Virus record (IMG/VR): IMGVR_UViG_3300036829_000406
Span: 1 to 62,395 of that record
Source of the DNA: a virus
Strand: one strand, 5' to 3'
DNA length: 62,395 nucleotides
Below are positions 7,804 to 14,531 of this stretch, one piece after another. The position numbers were made by a program, and so were the translations under genes. Under the pieces are notes generated by a model. That model did not search any database and had not been told where the DNA came from. It was given only the letters and a program-made list of their open reading frames with translations. Positions within the stretch are counted from its first letter, which is position 1. Every line of letters begins with the position of its first letter.

Positions 7804-7997
7804 AACGCCGCAGCAAGCCCGGCACCGGAGAACGTGAACGCGCCGCCTGGATCACCCTGGCCGACCTCGCCCTCCGCGCCACAGACGGCGACAGGGACCG
7901 GGCGAAGGAGATGCTGCGGCCCGCACTGCAGGCCATCGGCGCGGTCCCGTACGAGCAGGCACGGCAGCACAAATACCGGTACGGCGCGGCCGGATGA
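7800..7997 (+). CDS. Hypothetical small basic protein
   Basis: 65 residues from GTG 7800 (GTGA overlap; GTG 7791 is an alternative). Basic N-terminus, then a helical region (AAWITLADLALRATDGD). Last gene before the hairpin and the replication locus. Confidence 0.5.
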   Translation: MKRRSKPGTGERERAAWITLADLALRATDGDRDRAKEMLRPALQAIGAVPYEQARQHKYRYGAAG

Positions 7998-8014
7998 CGC
8001 GCCCTGGCGAACGT

Positions 8015-8055
8015 CCGGCCGGGGCCAGGGCTGACATCAGCGCAGCCCCGGCCGG
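8015..8055 (+). terminator. Strong hairpin upstream of replication gene
   Basis: Perfect 11-bp stem CCGGCCGGGGC (8015-8025) and GCCCCGGCCGG (8045-8055), 19-base loop. There is no U-run, so it could be a terminator of actinomycete type, an attenuator, or an mRNA-stability element separating the early operon from the replication gene. Confidence 0.5.
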
Positions 8056-8099
8056 GTTCCAGAGTTCAGACATGCCGGCAAGCTGAGGAGACGGGACCG

Positions 8100-8579
8100 T
8101 TGAGCGTGGGCTACAGGCTCTACCGCCAGATCCGCGACCTCGCGCCGCAGAACTGGACGAGCGGGGAACTGGTCGTCGCGTTCATCATCGCCGACTCGGC
8201 CAATGACGGCACCCGCCGTTCATATCTCGACAATCCCGAGCTATGCAGGCGGGCGAGAATGAGCGGCAACGGCGTCAGGAAAGCACTCCAGCGGCTCGCG
8301 GAAAGAGGATTCGAATTCCGCGTCGGCCAGGGCAAGGATAAGAACGGGAAGGAGCTTTACGCCGTTTCGGGAAAGCCCGTCGAATACCAGGTTCCTGACA
8401 TTTTCATGCTCCTGGAAAGAGGCGCGGCGGTCGCTTACGGGCTTGTGGATAACCCTGCCGCAGCCGGTACCACAGTACCGGCTGACGGGAGGTTATCCAC
8501 AGAAACCAGCCGGTACCACAGTACCGGCCAGCCGGTACCACAGTACCGGCTCAGGCGAAGTCATGCTTCTTTCTCTTGA
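8100..8579 (+). CDS. Winged-helix protein, replication initiator candidate
   Basis: 159 residues starting with TTG at 8100 after GAGGAG (GTG 8106 is possible). Residues about 8-90 form a winged helix-turn-helix of the kind in phage and plasmid replication proteins (ELVVAFIIADSAND, LCRRARMSGNGVRKALQRLAERG). The C-terminal 50 residues are encoded by DNA holding two DnaA boxes and three palindromic iterons, so the tail may be dictated by the DNA rather than by protein function. Gene plus iterons resembles a Rep/origin unit. No helicase, primase or polymerase gene is visible in the window, so host machinery would have to be recruited. Confidence 0.65.
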   Translation: MSVGYRLYRQIRDLAPQNWTSGELVVAFIIADSANDGTRRSYLDNPELCRRARMSGNGVRKALQRLAERGFEFRVGQGKDKNGKELYAVSGKPVEYQVPDIFMLLERGAAVAYGLVDNPAAAGTTVPADGRLSTETSRYHSTGQPVPQYRLRRSHASFS

Positions 8580-8610
8580 ACTTAAGACCTACTAAACCAC
8601 CTAACCACCT
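8444..8610. other. Putative replication origin: DnaA boxes, palindromic iterons, AT-richer tract
   Basis: Two perfect E. coli-type DnaA boxes in opposite orientation: TGTGGATAA at 8444-8452 and TTATCCACA at 8493-8501. Three copies of a palindrome with 9-bp arms AGCCGGTAC and GTACCGGCT around CACA lie at 8462-8483, 8508-8529 (last base differs) and 8530-8551. Starts are 46 and 22 bp apart, close to whole helical turns. A stretch clearly AT-richer than the surroundings follows (about 8560-8610), suitable for unwinding. The whole set lies in the 3' end of a winged-helix gene and just beyond it. Confidence 0.7.
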
Positions 8611-8657
8611 GACGAAGCTTGATGGCCACACACCTACAGCTGGAAGGAGCGCACGCG

Positions 8658-9005
8658 ATGGACACGGAACCTGTGGAAAACCCAGATGGCGATTATGAGG
8701 GCTGGGTAATTCTTGAGCTGATGGGCCATCGCAGGCTCACCGGCTATCTGTCGGAGCAGGAAATAGCCGGACGCGCATTCCTGCGGATCGACATCCCAAC
8801 ACAACCGCCCTGTACACAATTCTACGGGGCGGAAGCCGTTTACTGCATTACTCCCACAACCGAGGAAATGGCACGTAATGCAGCGGCGCTGAATCGCGTC
8901 GCGCCCATCCAGCGCTGGGAGCTGCCGCCAGCGCCGCCAGCGACCAGGCCCGGCGATGACGACTACGTCGACGCCGACATCGTCGGCGAGCGCTCGCCGT
9001 TCTAG
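8658..9005 (+). CDS. Conserved phage/plasmid-type protein of unknown function
   Basis: 115 residues from ATG 8658, chosen for its strong GGAAGGAG ribosome site. It has the pattern GWVILELMGHRRLTGYLSE, IAGRAFLRIDIP and YGAEAVYCITP, which I recognise as a widespread phage-borne protein without known function. Immediately follows the origin. Confidence 0.65.
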   Translation: MDTEPVENPDGDYEGWVILELMGHRRLTGYLSEQEIAGRAFLRIDIPTQPPCTQFYGAEAVYCITPTTEEMARNAAALNRVAPIQRWELPPAPPATRPGDDDYVDADIVGERSPF

Positions 9006-9029
9006 CCCCAGCCAGCGATGAGGTGCGCG

Positions 9030-9317
9030 ATGGACGCCGCGAAACGCCAGGCCATCACCGGCTGCGGCCGGTGCGGCCAGCCCGAGGACGCCCACAAATT
9101 CGGGCGCGACGCCAGCCCGGACGACCTCGCGCTGTTCGCCGCCCTCGGCGGACCCTGCCCGGCCTTCGTCGCCTCCGACGCGTCGGTGATCTACGCCCGG
9201 CACCTGGCCATCGCCGGCCGGGACCCCGTCCGGCGGCCCGGCCGCGTCGGCAAACGCGGCCCGCTGTGCGGCCGGTGCGGGAACCGCGGCCACCAGAAGG
9301 AGAACTGCCCGCTGTGA
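9030..9317 (+). CDS. CCHC zinc-knuckle protein
   Basis: 95 residues from ATG 9030 (GAGG at 9020-9023; ATG 9018 is an alternative). It ends with CGRCGNRGHQKENC, a near-canonical CX2CX4HX4C zinc knuckle; another CGRCGQPEDAHKF site is near the N-terminus. Zinc knuckles usually bind single-stranded nucleic acid, so a role near the replication origin is possible. Confidence 0.65.
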   Translation: MDAAKRQAITGCGRCGQPEDAHKFGRDASPDDLALFAALGGPCPAFVASDASVIYARHLAIAGRDPVRRPGRVGKRGPLCGRCGNRGHQKENCPL

Positions 9318-9664
9318 ACACACCCGACCCCGAGAACGCCACGACCGAAGAACCGGTCGGCACCGAGAACCCCGGCATCACCATGATCAAGGCCGAACGG
9401 CTCAGGCAAATCGCGGCCGAAGGCTACACACCGGAGCACGACGCGGAGCATCCAGACGGCGAGCTGGCTCGCGCCGGCGCCACATACGCGCTCTGGGCGG
9501 CCGGGACCGTGCGGCCGGGATCCATCCCGTACGACGCGATGCGCTGGTGGCCGCCCGACTGGAAATTCGGCTACGACGACGGCCCGGTGCGCGCGCTCGC
9601 CAAGGCCGGGGCGCTCATCGCCGCCGAGATCGACCGGCTCACCGCGAAGGGCTGCGTCCTGTGA
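9314..9664 (+). CDS. Conserved phage protein (ERLRQIAAEGYTPEHD type)
   Basis: 116 residues, GTG start overlapping the preceding stop. The segment ERLRQIAAEGYTPEHDAEH followed by GELARAGATYALWAAG is typical of a common phage protein of unknown function. The C-terminus is helical. Confidence 0.6.
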   Translation: MNTPDPENATTEEPVGTENPGITMIKAERLRQIAAEGYTPEHDAEHPDGELARAGATYALWAAGTVRPGSIPYDAMRWWPPDWKFGYDDGPVRALAKAGALIAAEIDRLTAKGCVL

Positions 9665-9978
9665 AAACGACCGAACCCGAACCCGACATCCAGGCCGCCC
9701 CCGACGAGCTCGCCGCCCTCGCCAGAGCCATGCGCCCCGCCTGGGACCACGACATCCTCACCGCCGCACTCCTCGCCGCCAGGCAGGCAGGCTGGACATG
9801 GGACCGCACCCTGGCCGAAACGATCCGGCTGATGCGCTCCCCGGACGGCTCACCGTGGGACCTGCGCCGCGCCGCAGCGGACCCGTTCCATCACGCGACG
9901 GTGCCACCCGGCACGGAGAAGCGCGGCGCGGCGGCCGCCCGGGAGCTGCTCGGCTACGACCACGGTGGCGCGGCGTGA
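9661..9978 (+). CDS. Hypothetical early protein
   Basis: 105 residues from a GTG overlapping the preceding stop. Helical (AARQAGWTWDRTLAETIRLM resembles a short helix-turn-helix, without further support). No recognised family. Confidence 0.5.
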   Translation: MKTTEPEPDIQAAPDELAALARAMRPAWDHDILTAALLAARQAGWTWDRTLAETIRLMRSPDGSPWDLRRAAADPFHHATVPPGTEKRGAAAARELLGYDHGGAA

Positions 9979-10175
9979 CCGCGGTCCTGGCCGTGGCCCG
10001 GGTCGTCGTTGATGCCGTCCTGGTCCTGGCCGCCATCGCGGCGGTGCTCTCGGCGGCGGCCCGCCCGCAGGGCTTCTGGACGGTGTTCTGGCTGGCAGCG
10101 ATGTTCGTGATGATCACCGGCGCGGTGGTAGGCGTAGCCGCGCTGCAGGCGCAGAGAGGGAATAGCGATGGGTGA
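9975..10175 (+). CDS. Small two-TM membrane protein
   Basis: 66 residues from GTG 9975. Two hydrophobic helices, about residues 2-27 and 34-57, with a short polar tail. Function unknown. Confidence 0.5.
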   Translation: MTAVLAVARVVVDAVLVLAAIAAVLSAAARPQGFWTVFWLAAMFVMITGAVVGVAALQAQRGNSDG

Positions 10176-10416
10176 GGACACCGGCTTCTGCCGGGCGATG
10201 AGCCACCGCGGCGACCCGCTGACCGTGTACGCCGGCGGGAAAGCTCACCTGGTCATCGCGAGGAAACCCGGCGAATTCGTCTGCACGCAGGACCCCGGTC
10301 ACGAGAGAGGCCACGCGGCCTGCGACGGTGCAGGTCACATTCTGGCCCGCTGGCCCCGGCAGCCTGTCGAGCGCTACTGGCAGCGGGATAACTGTGAGGG
10401 CCACGACCATGGCTGA
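10168..10416 (+). CDS. Hypothetical early protein
   Basis: 82 residues; ribosome site AGAGGG. A central CTQDPGHERGHAAC segment may bind metal. No recognised family. Confidence 0.5.
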   Translation: MGEDTGFCRAMSHRGDPLTVYAGGKAHLVIARKPGEFVCTQDPGHERGHAACDGAGHILARWPRQPVERYWQRDNCEGHDHG

Positions 10417-10594
10417 CATGCTGCTGAACGGCCGCGAGCCCGTCGACTGGGAACTGACCTCCCTCGCCCAGGGCCACGCGCACCTGCTCGAGCGGGACAC
10501 CCAGCAGCTCGCCGGGCTGCTGCCCGAAGAGCCGGTGCACCGGCCCGAGCCGGACGGCCGGCCGGTGCGGGACGCGTTCCTGGAGCTGCCGTGA
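10409..10594 (+). CDS. Hypothetical small acidic protein
   Basis: 61 residues from ATG 10409, overlapping the preceding gene. Acidic and helical. No recognised family. Confidence 0.45.
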   Translation: MADMLLNGREPVDWELTSLAQGHAHLLERDTQQLAGLLPEEPVHRPEPDGRPVRDAFLELP

Positions 10595-10899
10595 GCGGGG
10601 TGGCGGGCATGCCGCTGCCCGACTGCGAGCTGAAGCCGTGCGGCACCCTGGCCGCCTACCGGCGTCACCGGCGCCGCGGTGTCCCCATCGACCCGGCTTG
10701 CCGGCAGGCTGTCGTGCGGGACTGGCAGGACCGTGCCGCGGCCGGCCGGGTCCAGCGGATGCCTCGCCGCCGTACCCGTGTTCACCTGGCTGGCCCTGGC
10801 GGGGTCGCGGCGTGCGGCCGGGGTGATGTGACGGTGACCGGGGATCCGGGCCTGGTGACGTGCCTGAACTGCCGGGAGGGACACCGCCGTGCAGCCTGA
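10591..10899 (+). CDS. Hypothetical Cys/Arg-rich protein (CGTxAAYRRHRR type)
   Basis: 102 residues, GTG start. The N-terminal CGTLAAYRRHRRRGVPIDPAC resembles a short zinc/DNA-binding motif frequent in actinophage small proteins. C-terminal CLNC adds another pair. Function unknown; overlaps the next gene by 11 bases. Confidence 0.5.
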   Translation: MSGVAGMPLPDCELKPCGTLAAYRRHRRRGVPIDPACRQAVVRDWQDRAAAGRVQRMPRRRTRVHLAGPGGVAACGRGDVTVTGDPGLVTCLNCREGHRRAA

Positions 10900-11104
10900 C
10901 CATGATCACGACGGGCGGCCCTGCGACGGGGTCGTCTGGGAGCCTGAACCGCGCTGCACCACCACTGGGCACCGTGTCGGGACGGCCGGCCGGGCGCCGG
11001 TTCAGACCCGGGAGCTGCCCGTGCGGTTCTGGCTGTTCGAGCTGGCCGCCCGGGTCGAGGCCCGTCTCCGCCGCCGCTACCCGACCCTCAGCAGGAGGCC
11101 CTGA
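10889..11104 (+). CDS. Hypothetical small protein
   Basis: 71 residues with GTG start. His/Asp-rich N-terminus, basic helical C-terminus. No recognised family. Overlaps its neighbours by the usual coupling. Confidence 0.45.
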   Translation: MQPDHDHDGRPCDGVVWEPEPRCTTTGHRVGTAGRAPVQTRELPVRFWLFELAARVEARLRRRYPTLSRRP

Positions 11105-11505
11105 TGGCCCGGCCGTGCCGGTTTTGCCTTGCCGCCTACCCGATCCTCTTCGAGGACGGCGATGTCGCGTCCTGCGAGTTCGGGCACCGCGACGAGCCGC
11201 GTGTCTATGATCTGGCGGCCGCGATGGCGCGCATCTTCCAGCCACGCCCGAACACCGACGAGCAGATCGCCTGGTTCCTCGGGGACGCTGACGCCGTGGT
11301 CGACGACTTCGACCCGGCGCCCGGGAAGTGGCGGATCCGGAAGCTGCCGCCCGGGAAGTCCGGCGAGTTCGTTATGCGATTCCGGGTCAATGACGTGACG
11401 TACGTCATCCGGGACGGCGACAAGGACCCGGTGCCCCCGGTCCGGCTGTCAACGCTGCGGGAGTGGCAGCGTGAGGCTGACCGCGAAGCGCAGGCACGCA
11501 GGTGA
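11104..11505 (+). CDS. Hypothetical early protein with N-terminal CxxC
   Basis: 133 residues. CRFC near residue 5 and CEFGHRDEP near 25 suggest a small zinc site; a central acidic DADAVVDDFDP segment follows. Start overlaps the preceding stop (TGATG). Function unknown. Confidence 0.5.
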   Translation: MARPCRFCLAAYPILFEDGDVASCEFGHRDEPRVYDLAAAMARIFQPRPNTDEQIAWFLGDADAVVDDFDPAPGKWRIRKLPPGKSGEFVMRFRVNDVTYVIRDGDKDPVPPVRLSTLREWQREADREAQARR

Positions 11506-11735
11506 GCATCGAGACGACTCTGGCCCGCACGCAGGCCATGCACGCTGGCGTGCGCTGGCACGGCCACCGGCGGGACTGCCCGCGGTGTGTCACCGCGCAG
11601 CGGGCCCGCAAGCCGGACCAGATGTGCGTCGCGGGCGTGTCGCTGTACCAGGCGCACAGGGAAGCTGAGGCCGAGCTGACCCGCCAGATCGAACTCGACC
11701 AGCAGCCGATACCCGGCCAGGAAGGACTGTTCTGA
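11502..11735 (+). CDS. Hypothetical small protein
   Basis: 77 residues, GTG start. HRRDCPRC motif and a helical EAEAELTRQIELDQQ region. Coupled to a ribbon-helix-helix gene downstream (TGATG). Confidence 0.45.
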   Translation: MSIETTLARTQAMHAGVRWHGHRRDCPRCVTAQRARKPDQMCVAGVSLYQAHREAEAELTRQIELDQQPIPGQEGLF

Positions 11736-11875
11736 TGCCACAGGTGTACTTCAGCCTGCCCGCCGAGGACCTGGAGGCGGTGGACTTCATCGCCGAGCGG
11801 GATTTCGACGGCAACAGGTCCGAGGTGCTGAGAGCGGCGATCGGCGAGTACCTGACCGGTCGGACCGAGGGCTGA
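11735..11875 (+). CDS. Short ribbon-helix-helix DNA-binding protein
   Basis: 46 residues, ATG overlapping the preceding stop and stop overlapping the next ATG. The sequence has an initial beta strand (QVYFSLPAEDLEAVDFI) then two helices (RSEVLRAAIGEYLTG), the plan of an RHH/CopG regulator. It may regulate part of the early operon. Confidence 0.6.
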   Translation: MPQVYFSLPAEDLEAVDFIAERDFDGNRSEVLRAAIGEYLTGRTEG

Positions 11876-12387
11876 TGGGCAGGCAGGCCAGGATCAAGCG
11901 CAAGCGGCACGAGCTGCGCCAGGAGCACCACACCGCCATGGCGAGGCTGCACGACACGGCCAGCGCGCCGGACGTGCAGGCGTGGCTCGCCTCCCATCAC
12001 GACAGCGAGTGTGTCGCGCTGAAAGAGCGCGATCGCCCCCGGCAAGTCGCCCGGCTGGAGGCCGAAGGCTGGTTGCTCCGTGAGCAGAATCTGGACGGTC
12101 TGGGTATCTGGGATCACCGCCGATGGGGGCTGCGGATCATTCACTCGGTGGCGCGCGAGCTGGATGGCCACGTGTGGGCGCACGTGTCCGTGTCGGCCCG
12201 CGAAGGTACGATGCCGGGCTGGCTGGAGACCCGCAACGCCGGCTGGCTGATGTACCCGGACCGGCTGGGGATGGTCGTGGTGGCCCCGAGGTCCGCGCAT
12301 GTGAACCTGGGTGAGGTGGCGCACGTCTGGTACTGCCTCACCGCCGATCCGGTGCCGGACTTTTCGCATGGGATCGGGTCGATATGA
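11875..12387 (+). CDS. Conserved hypothetical phage protein
   Basis: 170 residues. Basic helical N-terminus, then a mixed domain (GLRIIHSVARELDGHVWAHV; a later MVVVAPRSAHVNLGE). It resembles short phage proteins of unknown function. Confidence 0.55.
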   Translation: MGRQARIKRKRHELRQEHHTAMARLHDTASAPDVQAWLASHHDSECVALKERDRPRQVARLEAEGWLLREQNLDGLGIWDHRRWGLRIIHSVARELDGHVWAHVSVSAREGTMPGWLETRNAGWLMYPDRLGMVVVAPRSAHVNLGEVAHVWYCLTADPVPDFSHGIGSI

Positions 12388-12397
12388 GGGGTGTCCG

Positions 12398-12922
12398 TTG
12401 AGTGATGACCTGGCGGCCGCGGGTATCTGGATCCAGTCCACCCGCGGCCCGGACGATGAGCCGGTCTGCGAGATCACCTGGGGGCCGCTGCAGTGCTACG
12501 CACCCGTCGCCGACGTGCGGGACACGGCGATCGACCTGGTGACCTGCGCCGCCTACGCCGAGATGATGATGACCCTCGTCACCCGGGTGAAGCTCTCCGC
12601 CGACGTCGTGTCCAAGTTCGCTACGCACATGCTGGATGGCCGCGATAAGCGGTACTTCGGCGCGAAGACCACGATGACCCTGCTGCCGGCCGGGTCGACG
12701 AAGCGGCGTGAGGCGCTGGTGCTGCTGAGGCGGGGGTCGCTGGACGGCGCGCTGAGCCCGGCCGGAGCCCGCGCGATGGCGCTGCGGTGGCTGGCCGTCG
12801 CGGAGGCCACCGAATCCGACCAGCTCGTCAGCGAGGCGCTGCGGGCGACCACGGCGCTGTCCGGGGACCAGGTGGAGAAGCTGTTCGGCTACCTGCGGAC
12901 GCTGAGGGCTGACCCGTCGTGA
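12398..12922 (+). CDS. Hypothetical early protein
   Basis: 174 residues. A TTG start at 12398 is chosen because GAGGGG precedes it by the right distance; no ATG or GTG fits better. An alpha/beta N-terminus is followed by a helical C-terminal half (ARAMALRWLAVAEATESDQLVSE). Function unknown. GTGA overlap with the XRE gene that follows. Confidence 0.5.
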   Translation: MSDDLAAAGIWIQSTRGPDDEPVCEITWGPLQCYAPVADVRDTAIDLVTCAAYAEMMMTLVTRVKLSADVVSKFATHMLDGRDKRYFGAKTTMTLLPAGSTKRREALVLLRRGSLDGALSPAGARAMALRWLAVAEATESDQLVSEALRATTALSGDQVEKLFGYLRTLRADPS

Positions 12923-13359
12923 CGCCCTCGGCGCGGGTGCCTGCCGGGTTCGGCCCGGCCCTGTACCGGCTGCGGGCGGCCCGCAGGTGGTCGCTGCGGC
13001 GGGCTGCGGGGGAGGCGGGGGTGTCCGTGACGACAGTGATACGGGCGGAGCAGGGGCACAGCGTGCAGCTGGCGCAGGCGATCAGGCTGGCGTCCGCGTA
13101 CGGCACAACCGTCGGCGCGCTGCTCGACGAAGGCCCGGACAAGGCGACGGTCCTGCTCATCGAGGCAGCCCATGCCTGGGCCGCACTCCGCCGTCACTCC
13201 GGGGCCCCCGAGGGCAGCGCCGAGTCCCAGCGGATCGCCCGGGACGTGATGGGCATCCTTTGCCGAACGGACGCCGGCCGTGACAGCAACCGTGACAGCA
13301 ACCGGGATCGTGGACACCAGCGGACAGCGATGGACAAGGGTGCCGATGACCAGGGTTGA
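12919..13359 (+). CDS. XRE-family HTH protein next to attP
   Basis: 146 residues, GTG start. Residues 12-70 form a clear XRE domain (LYRLRAARRWSLRRAAGEAG, VSVTTVIRAEQG, LAQAIRLASAYG). The C-terminus contains a DSNRDSNRD repeat because two arm-type integrase repeats (13281-13303) lie in the coding sequence. Last gene of the early operon, ending 36 bp before the attP core. It could couple integration status to gene expression, but the core itself is outside the gene. Confidence 0.7.
   Translation: MTPSARVPAGFGPALYRLRAARRWSLRRAAGEAGVSVTTVIRAEQGHSVQLAQAIRLASAYGTTVGALLDEGPDKATVLLIEAAHAWAALRRHSGAPEGSAESQRIARDVMGILCRTDAGRDSNRDSNRDRGHQRTAMDKGADDQG
13281..13303 (+). promoter_or_regulatory. Integrase arm-type sites, left arm
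   Basis: Two copies of TGACAGCAACC at 13281-13291 and 13293-13303, 12 bp apart. The same 11-mer recurs on the other side of the attP core, as expected for tyrosine-integrase arm sites. Confidence 0.7.
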
Positions 13360-13395
13360 CCGCACTGGAGTCCGCCAGTGTCCGGCGGTGCCCAG

Positions 13396-13442
13396 GACTA
13401 CGGATCAGAAGGTTGGGGGTTCGAGTCCCTCCGAGCGCGCCA
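13396..13442 (+). other. attP core: 3' half of tRNA-Arg(ACG)
   Basis: The segment holds an anticodon-loop CTACGGA, the 3' anticodon stem TCAGA, the T-arm GGTTCGAGTCC and an encoded CCA end. This matches the 3' half of an actinobacterial tRNA-Arg with anticodon ACG. No matching 5' half precedes it (5' of the loop the text is not the expected TCTGA stem), so it is not a functional tRNA gene. It is the kind of sequence a phage carries to rebuild the host tRNA on integration. Confidence 0.8.
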
Positions 13443-13500
13443 CGCTGACCAGCGGAAATAGCTCCGGTTGCGAGTCGGTAACGCCACAGAAGGTCGCCAC

Positions 13501-13523
13501 TGACAGCAACCGTGACAGCAACG
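13501..13523 (+). promoter_or_regulatory. Integrase arm-type sites, right arm
   Basis: TGACAGCAACC at 13501-13511 and TGACAGCAACG at 13513-13523, again 12 bp apart, matching the pair on the left of the core. A further single copy lies at 14080-14090. Confidence 0.7.
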
Positions 13524-13533
13524 CCGAGCGATC

Positions 13534-14082
13534 ATGAAAACCTGCACCGCCTGCTGGCGACCTCCCGGGAGCGAAGAGCAGACGTGCGGCGAGCCCGCGC
13601 CGTACGAAGCGGCCGACAGCTACTTCTGCGATTACCACTACGAGCGGGCCATCAAGTGGGCCGCCGAAGTCGCCCGTATCGAGACCAGCCTCGTCTACTA
13701 CGCCCGGCGCGAGTCCGACAGCATCAAGATCGGCACATCGCGAACGATCGCCAGTCGCTGGACCACGCTGAGGCAAGAGCACGGACCGCTCATTCTCATG
13801 GCGGCGCACCGCGGCGCGCACCGCGAAGAGCACATGATCCACGACCGGTTCGCCGCGCTGCGAGTTGAGGGGGAGTGGTTCCGGCCCGGGCTGCCGCTGA
13901 TCGAGCACATCCTGAAGGCGCGGAAGGTGACCGATCTCCGCGCGACTGAAGAGCTGCCGCCGCTGCTAGACCTTCTGGAACTTGGCAGGATGTTCCGCAG
14001 GCTCAAGCGCGAGGCCAAAACCGCGTTTCCGCGCGACGGCGTTCAGTCCAGGCCGCCCCGGTGGCCGCTCGTGCAACCGTGA
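13534..14082 (+). CDS. GIY-YIG-type (T5orf172/Mug113) nuclease domain protein
   Basis: 182 residues. N-terminal CTACWRPPGSEEQTC and a CDYH segment look like a small zinc module. Residues about 50-130 have the T5orf172/Mug113 form of the GIY-YIG fold (SLVYYARRESDSIKIGTS, later AHREEHMIHDRF and EGEWFR). The stop codon is part of an arm-type repeat at 14080. Placed between attP and the integrase genes, it may be cargo or a homing-type nuclease; no target is evident. Confidence 0.6.
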   Translation: MKTCTACWRPPGSEEQTCGEPAPYEAADSYFCDYHYERAIKWAAEVARIETSLVYYARRESDSIKIGTSRTIASRWTTLRQEHGPLILMAAHRGAHREEHMIHDRFAALRVEGEWFRPGLPLIEHILKARKVTDLRATEELPPLLDLLELGRMFRRLKREAKTAFPRDGVQSRPPRWPLVQP

Positions 14083-14090
14083 CAGCAACC
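14080..14090 (+). promoter_or_regulatory. Fifth copy of arm-type repeat
   Basis: TGACAGCAACC, with a partial GTGCAACC just before it (14071-14078). It overlaps the stop codon of the GIY-YIG gene. Its distance from the core (about 640 bp) makes an arm role uncertain; it may be left over from insertion of the GIY-YIG gene into the attP arm. Confidence 0.45.
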
Positions 14091-14105
14091 GCGCCGGGGT
14101 TCCAT

Positions 14106-14531
14106 TCACTTGCCGTCCTCGCGCCGAACGGCACGAAGCGCGGCGGCCGGCCACATGCCCGGTTCCTCGCCCCGGATGATCCGGCAGACCCGCGCTACCT
14201 GCATCCGTAGCTGTCCCTCGTCTCCGGTGTCGTCAACGCGGAAGATGACCCAGCCACGGTTCCGTAGCCACGCGTCTCGCACGGCGTCTCTCGCCGCGCC
14301 AGTGGGCATCCGGTGAAACGGGCCGTCGGTCTCGAGCACCATCAGGCGGGACGGCCACGCGAAATCCAGGCGGTACCTGCCGACCCGGTACTGCTGCCGC
14401 GTCTTGAATGTCGAGTGTGGCCCGAACCCGAATCGGGACAGCTCCCATGCGACCCGGTTTTCCAGCGTCGTCCCGCCGCGCCACCCTTCCTCTGTGATGA
14501 CTTGCTCAGTCGCCCGCTCGGCGAGATTCAC
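14106..14531 (-). CDS. Vsr/DUF559-like endonuclease domain protein
   Basis: 141 residues from GTG 14531, which overlaps the integrase stop (GTGA). The core reads RVGRYRLDFAWPSRLMVLETDG, then a helix with RDAVRDAWLRNRGWVIFRVDD, the D-x(n)-E-x-D layout of very-short-patch-repair-like and DUF559 nucleases of the PD-(D/E)XK superfamily. It is co-translated with the integrase; a role in recombination, restriction or competition is possible. An upstream in-frame extension inside the integrase gene is judged not real. Confidence 0.65.
   Translation of the reverse strand: MNLAERATEQVITEEGWRGGTTLENRVAWELSRFGFGPHSTFKTRQQYRVGRYRLDFAWPSRLMVLETDGPFHRMPTGAARDAVRDAWLRNRGWVIFRVDDTGDEGQLRMQVARVCRIIRGEEPGMWPAAALRAVRREDGK

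Noticed and set aside
7350-7837. Long frames on both strands through the 12-bp array
   Set aside because: They owe their length to the repeat. Only the frame from 7063 has a non-repetitive domain and coupled start.
12919-13442. Integration-dependent immunity of the type with attP inside the repressor gene
   Set aside because: The core begins after the XRE stop codon, so integration would not truncate the protein. Only a weaker regulatory link is proposed.
13370-13445. A functional tRNA-Arg gene
   Set aside because: Only the anticodon loop, 3' anticodon stem, T-arm and CCA end are present; the D-arm and 5' acceptor stem are missing. It is an attachment-site half.
13280-13537. An 85-codon frame crossing attP
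   Set aside because: It runs through the tRNA core and both repeat pairs, overlaps the XRE gene and has no ribosome site; the open frame is probably chance.
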